Source: Arachis hypogaea | Lineage: Eukaryota; Streptophyta; Magnoliopsida; Fabales; Fabaceae | Assembly (NCBI RefSeq): GCF_003086295.3 | Contig: NC_092039.1 | Span: 73,365,649 to 73,429,648, forward strand | Direction of reading: 5' to 3' | Length of the DNA stretch: 64,000 bases | Shown: positions 32,441-43,550 of the stretch, piece after piece | How the letters are laid out: the number at the start of each line of letters is the position of its first letter | Numbering within the stretch: the stretch's first letter is position 1 | The notes under the pieces: model-generated | What the model was told of the DNA's origin: nothing | Databases searched by the model: none | Seen by the model: only the letters and a program-made list of their open reading frames with translations | Program-made: the position numbers and the translations under genes

Positions 32441-34128
32441 TGATGAGCGGATAATTTATACACTTTTTGGCATTATTTTTACATAGTTTTTAATATGTTT
32501 TAGTTACTTTTTAGTATATTTTTATTAGTTTTTATGAAAAAATCACATTTCTGGACTTTACTTTGAGTTTTTGTGTTTTTCTGTGATTCAGGTATTTTCT
32601 GGCTTAAATTGAGGGACCTAAGCAAAAATCTGATTCAGAGGCTGAGAAAGGACTGAAGATGTTGCTGGATTCTAACCTCCCTACACTCGAAGTGGATTTT
32701 CTAGAGCTACAGAAGCCCAATTGGTGCGCACTCAATTGCGTTGGAATGTAGACATCTTCGGCTTTCCAGAAATGTATAATAGTCTATACTTTGCCCGAGA
32801 TTTGATGGCCCAAACTGGCGTCCAAACGCCCACCAGCGATCTTTTTCTAGCGTAAAATTCCAGAACTGGCACCAAAGCTGGAGTTAAACGCCCAAACTGG
32901 CACCAAAACTAGCGTTTAAACTCCAAGAAGAGCCTATGCACGCGAAAGCTTCAATGCTTAGCCCAAACACACACCAAGTGGGCCCCGCAAGTGAATTTCT
33001 GCACTATCTACACATAGTTACTCATTTTCTGTAAACCTAGTTTACTAGTTTAGTATAAATAGCACCTTTTACTATTGTATTCAGATATTTAGATCATTTT
33101 TGAGACTATCTTAGGATCAGTTTTGATCTCTTGATCACGTTTTGGTCGCTGGCCATTCGGCCATGCCTGGACCTTCATCACTTATGTATTTTCAACGGTG
33201 GAGTTTCTACACCTCATAGATTAAGGTATGAAGCTCTGCTGTTCCTCATGAATTAATGCAAAGTACTATTGTTCTTCTATTCAATTCAAGTTTATTATTC
33301 TTATTTTAAGATATTCACTCGCACTTCAACCTGATGAATGTGATGATTTGTGACACTCATCATCCTTCTCCCTTATGAACACATGCCTGACAACCACTTC
33401 CGTTCTACATGCAATAGCTTGAGTGTGTATCTCTTGGCCTCCTGGTTCACGATGCATGATTGCCTCTCCTGACAACAGAGCCTTCCATTCCGTGAGATCA
33501 GATTCTTCGTGGTATAAGCTAGAATCAATTGGCAGCATTCTTGAGTTCCGAAAAGTCTAAACCTTGTCTGTGGTATTCCGAGTAGGATCTGGGATGGGAT
33601 GACTGTGACGAGCTTCAAACTCGTGACTGTTGGGCGCAGTGACAGTGTGCAAAAGGATCGATGGATCTTATTCTGATACGATCGAGAACCGACAGCTGAT
33701 TAGCCATGCAGGAAACCGTAGCGGACATGTTTTCACTGAGAGGACGGATGGTAGCCATTGACAACGGTGATCCACCAACATACAGCTTGCCATGGAAGGG
33801 AGTACGCATGATTGGATGAGGACAATAGGAAAGCAGAGGCTCAGAGGGAACAAAGCATCTCCATACACTTATCTGAAATTCCCATCAATGAATTGCATAA
33901 GTATCTCTATCCTATTTTATGTTTTATTTCTTTTTTAATCATCAAAACCTCATAACCATTTGAATCCGCCTGACTGAGATTTACAAGATGACCATAGCTT
34001 GCTTCAAGCCGACAATCTTCGTGGGATCGACCCTTACTCACATAAGGTATTACTTGGACGACCCGTGCACTTGCTGGTCAGCTGCACGGAGTTGTGAGAA
34101 AAGTGTGAACTCACAATTTCGTGTACCA
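32441..34128 (+). mobile_element. Solo LTR G (A family)
   Basis: 1688 bp, TGATGAGCGG...GTACCA, perfect TSD ACCAC. Same family as the LTR at 2308. Palindrome array around 32810-32930, TATAAATA at 33054-33061, CGACC-hairpin at 34032-34047 with one mismatch. Confidence 0.93.
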
Positions 34129-34509
34129 ACCACAAACATTATGACTTTATTATGCAAACCTTGGACTTCACTCTTCTTTTTCACAACATTTTCTTACATT
34201 TTCTTTTATTGAACTCAAGAACAAAGCATACAACTTAAGCAATGATGCAGTGGCCTAAGCATCTAAGCTAGCAGGCTAAAACACATACAAGAAACTAAAT
34301 GATGCAAATAACTGAATTGAAATTCATAACTACTTATGGAAGCATGTTCTATTTCATACATGATTTTCCTTATTTAAAGCTTAAAAAGAAAAGAACTCCA
34401 CCACCTTTCTCTCTTTGGTTTGCTTTCCCTTTTTGTTCCTCTCCTCTTCTTGATTTTCTTCTTGGTTGTTTGTATCTTCTCTCTCTTTTTGTTTTTCATT
34501 CAGCTTCTT

Positions 34510-35462
34510 TCAGAGTCCAGCCTTCTCCATCCTCTTTCTCAATGCCTCTTTATGGTGTTTTTCTCTTCCCTCTTCCTTCTCTTTTAGCTCCTCATACACT
34601 GCATCATATTTTGGGATTGCTGGGTACAAATTAGGCATGTACCTAGCTAAATAATTGAGCTTAGCTTGGGTGTTCATGTCATAATCAGTCTTGTTTATGT
34701 GCCTCCCTTCATTGAGCACATTGAACTCATTGAATGCTTTCATTTGAGCTAATTGATGTTGGTTGAGTTCTTGCATACGCCTTTCTTGATGCACTTATCT
34801 TTCAGACACATGGTTGATGGCTTGAGAAAGTTGGGAGTAGTGCTCTTGTTGCTGCTCCATTAGTTGCTTGTGCAACTCTTTCTGTTGATTCATCAGCTGG
34901 AATTGGAAGTGCCTTTGTTGCTCTTGACTTTCCACATATTGCCTTATTAGCCTTCAAGAGCTTATTAGATTTGGCTCATGTTCAGGGTGGCTGGATTGTA
35001 TTGCTCTTCTTGTTGAGGTTCTTCCTGTTGTTGCTCTTCTTGTTATGCTTCTTCTTGAAGCACTCTCTTCATTCTTTGCGGTCTTCTTTGTTGTTGAGCC
35101 AATGCAACATATGACATTCTTTGGGAAGTGATTGGTTTGCCAATAATGATCCATGTTGGATCTCTATCCTTAAATACCACCTTGGCTTTCAAACATAGCC
35201 TTAGGATAGTACTCGGATAACCAAGCTAAGTATCCGGATCATTTTTTTCCGCTATCTCTTGGATACCTTTAACTATAATCTAATGAACTTTTATGTCTCC
35301 ACCCCTCATTATACAATGTACCATGGTGTCTCGAGCAATATTAACTTCTGAATTGTTTGAGGTAGGGAGGATGGATCTCCTTACGATCTCAAACCATCCC
35401 TTAGCTTCAGGGATAAGGTCTCCTCTTCTAATATACCTCAACTTTTTATCTAAGTACCTCAC
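34510..35462 (-). pseudogene. ORF3 C-terminal part (element E)
   Basis: Continuation of the ORF3 interrupted by solo LTR H. From 35462 leftwards it reads the central block with AKGWFEIVRRSILPTSNNSEV and HCIMRGGD, then decays with several stops through a Gln/Glu-rich zone. It ends in an open 94-residue stretch (34510-34794), charged and helical, with EELKEKEEGREKHHKEALRK and TGA at 34510-34512. It corresponds to the coiled-coil tail of the A and C copies. Confidence 0.7.
35458..35462 (+). repeat. Target-site duplication CTCAC, left of H
   Basis: Matches 37115-37119. Confidence 0.9.
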
Positions 35463-37114
35463 TGATGAGTGGATAATTTATACGCTTTTTGGCATTATTT
35501 TTAGTATGTTTTTAGTATGTTTTAGTTAGTTTTTATTATATTTTTATTAGTTTTTAGTTAAAATTCACTTTTCTGGACTTTACTATGAGTTTGTGTATTT
35601 TTCTGTGATTTCAGGTATTTTCTGGCTGAAATTGAGGGACCTGAGCAAAAATATGATTCAGAGGCTGAAAAGGACTGCAGATGCTGTTGGATTCTGACCT
35701 CCCTGCACTTGAAGTGAAGTTTCTAGAGCTACAGAAGCCCAATTGGAGCGCTCTCAACTGCGTTGGAAAGTAGACATCCTGGGCTTTCTAGCAATGTATA
35801 ATAGTCCATACTTTGTCCGAGATTTGATGGCCCAAACAGGCGTTCTAAGTCAGCTCAAGAATTCTCGTGTAAAACGCCAGAACTAGCACAAGAATGGGAG
35901 TTAAACACCCAAACTGGCACAAAAGCTGGCGTTTAACTCCAAGAAGAGTCTCTACACGGAAATGCTTCAATGCTCAGCCCAAGCACACACCAAGTGGGCC
36001 CAGAAGTGGATTTTTATGTCATTTACTCATTTCTATAAACCCTAGCTACTAGTTCTCTATAAGTAGGACCTGTTGCTATTGTATTTTCATCTTTTGATCA
36101 CCTTAGATATTGAAGATCATCTTTGGACATCTAGTTCATAGATTATTGGGTGCTGGCCTCTCGGCCATGCCTAGACCTTGTTCTTATGTATTTTCAACGG
36201 TAGAGTTTCTACACACCATAGATTAAGGTGTGGAGCTCTGCTGTACCTCGAGTATTAATGCAATTACTATTGTTCTTCTATTCAATTCAGCTTATTCTTG
36301 TTCTAAGATATTCATTCGCACCCAAGAACATGATGAATGTGATGATTATGTGACGCTCATCATCATTCTCACTTATGAACGCGTGCCTGACAACCACTTC
36401 CGTTCTACAAGCAAACAAGGCTTGAATTTTTATCTCTTGGATTTCTTAATCAGAATCTTCATGGTATAAGCTAGAATTGATGGCGGCATTCAAGAGAACC
36501 CGGAAGGTCTAAACTTTGTCTGTGGTATTCTGAGTAGGATTCAAGGATTGAATGACTATGACGATCTTCAAACTCGCGATTGTGGGGCGTTAGTGACAGA
36601 CGCAAAAGAATCACTGGATTCTATTCCGACATGATCAAGAACCGACAACTGAATAGCCGTGCTGTGACAGAGCGCGTTGAACATTTTCACTAAGAGGACG
36701 GGACTGTATCCATTGACAACGGTGATGCCCAACATACAGCTTGCCATGGAAAGGAGTAAGAAGGATTGGATGAAGACAGTAGGAAAGCAGAGAGATGGAA
36801 GGGACAAAGCATCTCCATACGCTTATCTGAAATTCTCACCAATGAATTACATAAGTATCTCTATCTTTATTTTATGCTTTATTCATAAATCATTCATAAC
36901 CATTTGAATCTGCCTGACTGAGATTTACAAGATGACCATAGCTTGCTTCATACCAACAATCTCCGTGGGATCGACCCTTACTCGCGTAAGGTTTATTACT
37001 TGGACGACCCAGTGCACTTGCTGGTTAGTTGTGCAAAGTTGTGATAAAGAGTTGAGATTGCAATTGAGCGTACCATGTTGATGGCACCATGGATGATCAC
37101 AATTTCGTGCACCA
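35463..37114 (+). mobile_element. Solo LTR H (A family)
   Basis: 1652 bp, TGATGAGTGG...GTGCACCA, perfect TSD CTCAC, inserted in E's ORF3. TATAAGTA at 36058-36065, CGACC-hairpin CCTTAC-tcgc-GTAAGG at 36976-36991. Confidence 0.93.
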
Positions 37115-37586
37115 CTCACCCAATCTGCCCCTACAACACATATGTCATTGACGATTTCTTCACAATCAAGGTCAGCGCTCATTCTTGAATGGTAACTAGC
37201 CTCTTCAAAGGGTCTTGCTCTTAATTGAAGAACCTTCATGATGGTGTTGGGGCTAAAATCAATTTTCATCCCTCTCACATAGCTCTTAAAAGTGGGAGCC
37301 TTCGCGGTGTCTTCTCTCACCACATTAACATAGAACTCTTGATGAGAGTTACGTTTATTTTTGTAAGTGGGTCCGTAAGCAATTGCCACCTACTTCTTTC
37401 AATCTTTCCTTTTATCTCTGGACATTCATCATCTTTACATTGGAAAGCAAGCTCGGGTAATATCTCCATGGGTTTCATCCAATTGAATTGGATTTAATGG
37501 AACACGGACTTGAACCTCCACTTATCAAAAGGGATATCCTCCACGGGCTCCTTTCCTTTTCGTCTCTTTGAACTTGATGATGCCAT
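37115..37586 (-). pseudogene. ORF3 N-terminal part (element E)
   Basis: ATG on the minus strand at 37586, followed by a Ser/Lys/Arg-rich leader (MASSSSKRRKGKEP), a stop at 37494-37496 and at least one frameshift. An open stretch then carries EFYVNVVREDTAKAPTF and MKIDFSPNTIMKVLQLRARP up to solo LTR H. The LDFSP/IDFSP motif is shared with A's ORF3. Reading resumes on the far side of H at 35462. Confidence 0.7.
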
Positions 37587-37949
37587 AGGATGAGGAATTG
37601 ACTAGAAAAGATATATAAGTGTGGAAGGTTGTGGAGAGTATAGTGTATAAAGGAGATTAACAAGTAACTTGCAAAGAAAGGGAAGCAAAGTTGAGGTGTA
37701 GAAGAGTTGAAGTATGGGAGTGAATATGAGGTTCGGTCACCTAGAGTGGGAGCTATTTATTTGCAAAGGTGGTGGGTAAATAAAGGGTAGAGATTAATCT
37801 TACATGGTGAGAATGGATGGTGTGTATGTGAAGTAGCATGGGCACAAAGATCACCACTTTTTGAGGTGGTTGGGTTCGGTCTTCAAAGGTGTAGGCTATG
37901 ACATATTCAACTATCCAACGCTTGCATGGTAGCATTTTCCAAGGAACAT
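37587..37949 (-). other. Element E sequence upstream of ORF3
   Basis: No coding signal, and no hairpin/AAGTTTGGTGT module of the kind seen ahead of ORF3 in A and C. Ends abruptly at the border of LTR I. Confidence 0.6.
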
Positions 37950-39932
37950 TGATGCTGTGAAATTAAAATTTCCACACAAACTAACCGGCAACGGATCGTG
38001 TCAAGTAGTAAAACTCACAAGAATGAGGTCGATCCCACGAAGATTGATAGATCAAGCAACTTTAGTTAGGCGATCAATTTAGTCAAGCTAACAGTGGTGA
38101 ATTGAGTGAGATTGATGAACAGAATGTAAATAACAAGGAATTTAAAGTGCAGAAAGTAAATAGCAGAAGATTAAATGAGGCTCAAAGCAATAAAAACGAG
38201 AATTGACAGAGAACAAGCTTCATTAGGGATTGGAGGTATCTCAATCCATCATGAATCAAATGGGTCTCAACTTTCTTTCTCAATCATATGAATAGATCTA
38301 TGGCGGATTGAAATTGATTGGATCCCAATTCCTTGGCAATCCAATCTCTCTAATCATAATCAATCTCGTCAATTCCTTGATCCAATTGTCATGAGAAGAT
38401 GTTAAGCATTTTCTCTCATCTATAAGTCACACAAACTCTCAAGATCTCAATTTCTCCCGAATGGTGTTGATTAAGAGAGTTGTGAGAAACAGAGCTTCAG
38501 TTCTAATTCCCATGATTCCTCTTCTGAAGCTCACATGGAAATTCACAGATTCAAACCTCCTTCCGGAGTGAATGAACCTCAATCAAAACAGAAGTTGTTT
38601 CTTAGCTATCCATATGGATTGGGAAGAAAACGATGTTCACTTAATCATGTGAATTAAAATAGAGCTCCTCCCCCTAATGATTTGGGTTTAGTGGATCATA
38701 GCTCAAAGTGCAAGTGCTTGAAATCTAAAAATTACAGAAAGTAAATTGGCAGAGAAGCAGATTTCAGGAAATATAAATTGCATAGAAATTAAACTTAGCT
38801 CAAATGTAAAATTGCAGAAGAGGAAATTTGCAGATGGAAAGAAATTGAAATTGCATAAACCAAACTGAATTCAATTACAACAGAAATGTAAAATTGCAGA
38901 AAAGAAAAAAAAAGCTAAGCTCTCTACCATAGCCTTCTACCCTACTCCTACTCCTACTGCTCTCTATTAGAGCCAGCCTCCTTTCATGAAGTGAAACTGA
39001 TGCCTTTATATATGCTTTTCTAAATGACAAATGAAATTAAAATTGAAAACAAATTATAGATAAATAAAATTCCTATTCTAACTATTTCTTGTGCCTTTGA
39101 GTGGTGTCAATGGGCTCTGCTTGCTTTGAAGTTTCAACGGGCTTGGAATGAAGTTTAATTGAATCAAAATTTGCTTCCAGGAGAGCGTAGCGTTCATTGG
39201 GAGAATGGAGCATTTTTACACCCACGCGTACGCGTGTTATACGCCTGCGCGTCCCTGGTGCGTTGGCTCATCGACGCATACACGTCATGCATGCGTACGC
39301 GTCCCTTGCAGCGTTCACTAAACGAACGCTCCTCCCACGCGTATGAGTCATCCATGCGTTTACGTGGATTACAAAATGTCACATCCACACTGCGCCTCAT
39401 TCACGCGTTTGCGTGCTTCATCCCAATTGCCACACCCACACGTACACGTCATTCACGCGTGCGCATCGATGGCTAAACTTCAAATCCAAATTCTGCGCTT
39501 TGTCGCAGGAGTTTTTTGGTAATGGACGTAGCGTTCTTGCTGAATGAACGCTGATCCTCCTTCTACGCGTATGCGTCAGGTACGCGTAAGCGTGCTTTTT
39601 CACAAACACCATTCCATACGTACGCGTCACATACGCGTACGCGTTGATGACTCTTCTCTGCTTCTTCCTTTTCTTTGCTTCTCTTCATCTATCATCAATC
39701 AAACACATAGATCAAAGCCTCGCCAAATCATAAGATATTGCATCATTCATAATATGAACTAAATCTTGCAAAAAATCTCATGATAATGCATAAAATTAAC
39801 AATGTCTAATTGAATCAAGACAAGCATGAAATTCTTATTCAAATGCTTACTTATTGCCTAAGAAATATATGAAAACTATGTAAAAATGAAGGAAAAAGGC
39901 TTGTGAAACTAGCCTAAGATGACTTGTCATCA
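37950..39932 (-). repeat. 3' LTR of element I
   Basis: 1983 bp. On its own strand it starts TGATGAC-aa-GTCATC and ends CATCA. ACGCGT-rich palindrome array at 39219-39645. TATATAAA on the minus strand at 39006-39013. CGACC-hairpin CTCA/TGAG at 38014-38027. Distantly similar to the B LTR at both ends. Confidence 0.85.
39219..39645 (-). repeat. ACGCGTACGCGT-type palindrome array (LTR I)
   Basis: About a dozen spaced (C)ACGCGT(A/T)(C/T)GCGT units. Two candidate short ORFs here are artefacts of the stop-poor repeats. Confidence 0.8.
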
Positions 39933-41714
39933 CAACATCAAACTTAAATCTTGCTTGTCCCCAAGCAAGCAAAGAATCATGCAATATAGTTTGACAATCC
40001 AAGGTGAGAAGAATAGCAACTTAATGTTCATGGTTGGCTAGTTTTCTATACATGCTACAATCACAAAAGAAATTCAAATGATTGATGCTTCTTTCTAGCT
40101 CATTTTATGAAATCTTTTCTTTATGTTCCTTCCTTGAAACAAGTTTTTAATTCTCTTATTCGCTTATCATTTTGGGTGCTTTGCACCATGAGTTGAAAAT
40201 AAAGCTACGACTCTAAATGCTTTGTTTTCAAGTATTACCACTTGATACATAAGCACCACAAGCATTAATTAGAGGACTTCTTTAAGCTCATTTGTTTCTT
40301 GTCTTACTCTCTAATCATTGATGCTCAGAGCCTTGAGCTTTGAGGGAGTGATTTTTGCACTTGAGCCTAGCCTTGACTCTAAATGTTTTGTTTTCAAGCT
40401 TTTTTCCTGATACATAAACACCAGAAGTACTTGACTAATAAATTGTCATTGGTACTCAGAGCCTTTAGCTTTCTCATTCTTTGCCTTTTTCTTTTCTTGC
40501 CTTAATTTCATTTTGCTTTTTCAAGGTTTTCATAATTTCCAAAAATTTCATAAAATGTCCTAGATGAAAACTTCAATTAAATAAATTCAAATGCAATTGA
40601 GCAATAACAATTAATCATGCTAGCCTTCCAATACTTATCTACCCATGCTAAGTTCTTCTTTAATGACCTTGTTTGTTTACGATCATGATTTCTTAATTAC
40701 TTTGACTTACAAAATTCAAGATGGTAGTCATAATGTCACAGCAACATGTTACAATTCAAAATTCAGGCTATGCTTTATTCACAAGGAGCAGCCACACATG
40801 CATAGAAAGGAATAAAAGTCAATCATGCAATTTAAAGTGCTGGAAACAAATAAGAAGAAAAAGGAACGTTACCACCTTGTAGTTCATCTTCATTGTTGTT
40901 GTCCTTTTCCTATTATTCTTCCCCTTCCCATACCAAACTTAGAATGCTTGCTTATTCTCAAGAAACAATTAAAATAGTAGTGATGGGGTCTATGATGGAT
41001 CATGAGTGTCTTACACAATAAAATGTCAGTAGTACATGTGTTTAAGCAAGCAAAATTAAAAATAATAATGAAGGCACAGGAAACAGAGACATTGTGATTG
41101 CAAAAATAAGAAGGTGTGCATGATACATTGCATAAAATATAAGTGGCATACCAAACTTAGTGTGACACTTTCACTTGGAATTGATGTAAGTATCCAGTAA
41201 AGATTGGAAACAAATTTTTGTTGCATAGCAACACCAAACTTAGAATGTAATCACATGTCAATTTATTTGAACTAAAACTAAGCAAAGGAAGCTATCATAT
41301 GTTAATAACACAATCACCAAGAGAAACAAATATCACGAGTAAAGGTTCCTTGGTGAAGCATTAACATAGATAGTTAAGGACAAAAAAAGAAAGTATAAAA
41401 ATTAAAGAGATGACTAAAACAATGATAAAGAAAAACAGAATAGAGAACTTCAAAGCAAAGGCATTATGATTGTACAAACAAGTGGTGTTGCTGGGTACAT
41501 TGCACAGTAAGTTAAGTGGCATACCCATCTTAGAAACTTAGTGTGACACTTTCATTTTAGAATGATGCAAGCATCCAGAAAGATTAAAAACAGATTGTTG
41601 CAGGGCAACACCAAACTTAGAATGCAGTTATATGCCAAATTATTGAAAATAAACAAAGCAAAGAATGGAAATGTTACCTACAGTTGGGTTGCCTCCCAAC
41701 AAGTGCTCTTTTAG
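39933..41714 (-). other. 3' noncoding interior of element I
   Basis: Border module: TTGCTTG/CAAGCAA hairpin at 39951-39968 next to CAACATCAAACTTAAAT. Purine tract on the minus strand at 40467-40525. At least three further copies of CTAAGTTTGGTGTT or close variants on the minus strand (near 40943, 41229 and 41607). Confidence 0.7.
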
Positions 41715-41730
41715 TGTCATTAGCTTGACA
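41683..41730 (-). other. Double stem-loop at the 3' end of the element I ORF
   Basis: On the minus strand SL1 is TGTCA-agctaa-TGACA (41730-41715) and SL2 GTTGGG-aggcaa-CCCAAC (41700-41683). The ORF stop codon TAA (41722-41720) lies inside SL1. Confidence 0.65.
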
Positions 41731-42104
41731 TGTTATTCTCAACTTTCTTCCTCTTCTTCCAGTTTGTTAAGAGGAATGACCTCTGGTAGAAGGAAGAGCC
41801 AGTCAGTACCCCCTTTCTTCGCCTCTTCCCAGCAAACTTCCTTTTGTAAATGGTTTGATTAAACTTTATTGCTGGTGGTTCAGGGGTGGGATTGTTTGCA
41901 GTTGAACTTTTTTTCTTCATGAATGTTGTCCTTTGTAGCTCGGTCACAATCCTCTCTTTGGTGCTCTTGTCAGTTGCCTTCACTTCTTTGATTCCAAGAC
42001 TTGGTAATTGTGTGATTGTTGGAGTGTTCTCTTCACCAAAAGCCTCATGAATTGGTGGTTCAATGAGCCCTTCATCCATCTAGCTCTCTGCTTCAATTGA
42101 GTGT
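41720..42104 (-). pseudogene. Element I ORF, C-terminal part
   Basis: Continues the frame of the part at 62633-64000 once the J insertion and one TSD copy are removed; the phase agrees exactly. Contains an in-frame TAG shortly after the J junction, then an open stretch (MDEGLIEPPIHEAFGEENTP) and a very basic end (KRKFAGKRRRKG, NWKKRKKVENN). I recognise no known domain. The basic tail could bind nucleic acid (inference). Confidence 0.65.
42100..42104 (+). repeat. Target-site duplication AGTGT, left of J
   Basis: Matches 62628-62632. Confidence 0.93.
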
Positions 42105-42645
42105 TGTTCCGAGGATTACCTGAAACCGTAGGCCGATCTCGGACGAGATCTTCTATACTGGTCGGTGCTGTTATGTCCGACTTGATGATGGTGGCCGGAG
42201 CCGCCGGTTTCGACTTGTTGGACTTGGTGGTGGTGCTGATCATTCGTCACCGGAGGGTGGGGGTACCTGCAAGTGACTCCGATGCTTAAGTTAGCAAGGG
42301 TATTAAGCAGGTTTTTAGTAGAATCAGAGTATGAGTTATACCTGGGTGCTCCAGTGTATTTATAATGGTGTGGAGTGACCTTTCTGGAGATAAGATAGTT
42401 ATCTTATCTTATCTTATCTTATCTTCGAGTGAGGTCATCTTATCTTCAAGGGAACCGCCCTTATCTCTATAGGCTTGGACTGCCTTAGGATTTGGGTCGT
42501 GTTCCTCTGTTGGGCCCTTTTTGGGCTCTTCCTGGTGATTGGGCCGAGCTCTCTGAGAAGAGGTCAGATTGTCCTGACCTAAAGAGGTCGGTCGATTTGT
42601 CAGTAGAACATCCCGGGTCGGACAACTCGACCCAGGGTATGAACA
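42105..42645 (-). repeat. 3' LTR of element J
   Basis: 541 bp. Minus-strand TATAAATA at 42364-42357. The TTATC microsatellite around 42395-42425 is two units longer than in the other LTR. The copies differ at roughly 6 percent of positions by eye. Confidence 0.93.
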
Positions 42646-43550
42646 GTGCCCCTGCTCGAGCTCGATCTTCTATTTTGAGGTTAGGTCTTCGGTTTTAGGA
42701 TTTTGATCCTTTTTATGGTGAAGCCGAACTCGAGCATTTTATAGAGTTCTCCCTTGAATGCGGAATGTTTCCTTTTGAATTTTATTCTTTTGAAAAATGC
42801 GCGTCCCTTTGCTTTGGGAATGTGCGAAGGTTTAGTAACCTCATTAATTCTTTTTAATGCTCCGTTTCTTTGTTCTTTTTTGAACTCTTCACAAAACGGT
42901 TTCTCTTCTCTGTTTCGTAACTTCCCCTTTTCTTTCTCACTTTCCGTTTTCTCCTAAATATTTGTATTTTCGCATTTTTCTCTCTGCGACATTTGTTTGG
43001 TGATCATTGGTGTTTTCTTTGCTTCTGAAAGGCAATTCTGGTTTCCTTCTTTCCATCTTCAGTTTCTTCGAGGCTTCCTCTTTTTCCAGGTTGGTTTCTT
43101 CCTTATGCTTCTCTACTTCTTTCGCCGCTTTTTCCTTTTGATTCTTGGTGAGGCTTTTGATTTTGCTTGCATGCTTGAAAGTTTGATCCTTTATGCTTTG
43201 GTTGCTATGATGTGTTTTTCTGGTATTTCTCTCGATGATTAGGGTCTCTTAGGGCTTTGCATGTTTTATTGCCCTTGCTGTTGCTTTTGTATTTTTCTGG
43301 TATAATGATTTTGGCTTCGTTTGATTCTTTTGGAGAAAAAGGTTGTGCCTTTGATATCCTTCGTTTGGGATTTTTGTTGTTTTGTTTGAACTGCTACTTT
43401 CGTTGTTCCTTTGATGACTTTTAAAGAGGGTTGTTTTCTTTGTTGGGAGATGGTGTGAGTCTTCACTCTGTTATTGTCTAATTTGTTTGTTTGATCTTGA
43501 GTAGTTTTAGTAATCCATCTTCTTTTTTTTGTTTGTAGGACTAGTTGGCC
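42646..43550 (+). promoter_or_regulatory. Upstream region of the opposite-strand accessory gene (element J)
   Basis: T-rich, without a coding frame of note. On the minus strand GAGCAGGGGCACTG borders the LTR (PPT position). A pyrimidine run ending TTTGTAG at 43532-43538 could be a splice acceptor for a 5'-UTR intron of the accessory gene (inference). Confidence 0.45.

Larger units (their letters stand above)
29815..37949 (-). mobile_element. Element E, minus-strand Athila-like element, base layer
   Basis: Visible in four pieces: 29815-30229, 32220-32440, 34129-35462 and 37115-37949. They rejoin cleanly when the TSD-flanked LTRs F, G and H are removed. Left pieces are 3' noncoding sequence matching the reverse complement of B's 3' region, and right pieces hold ORF3. 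Its gag-pol and 5' LTR should lie to the right of element I, and its 3' LTR to the left of the window. Confidence 0.85.
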
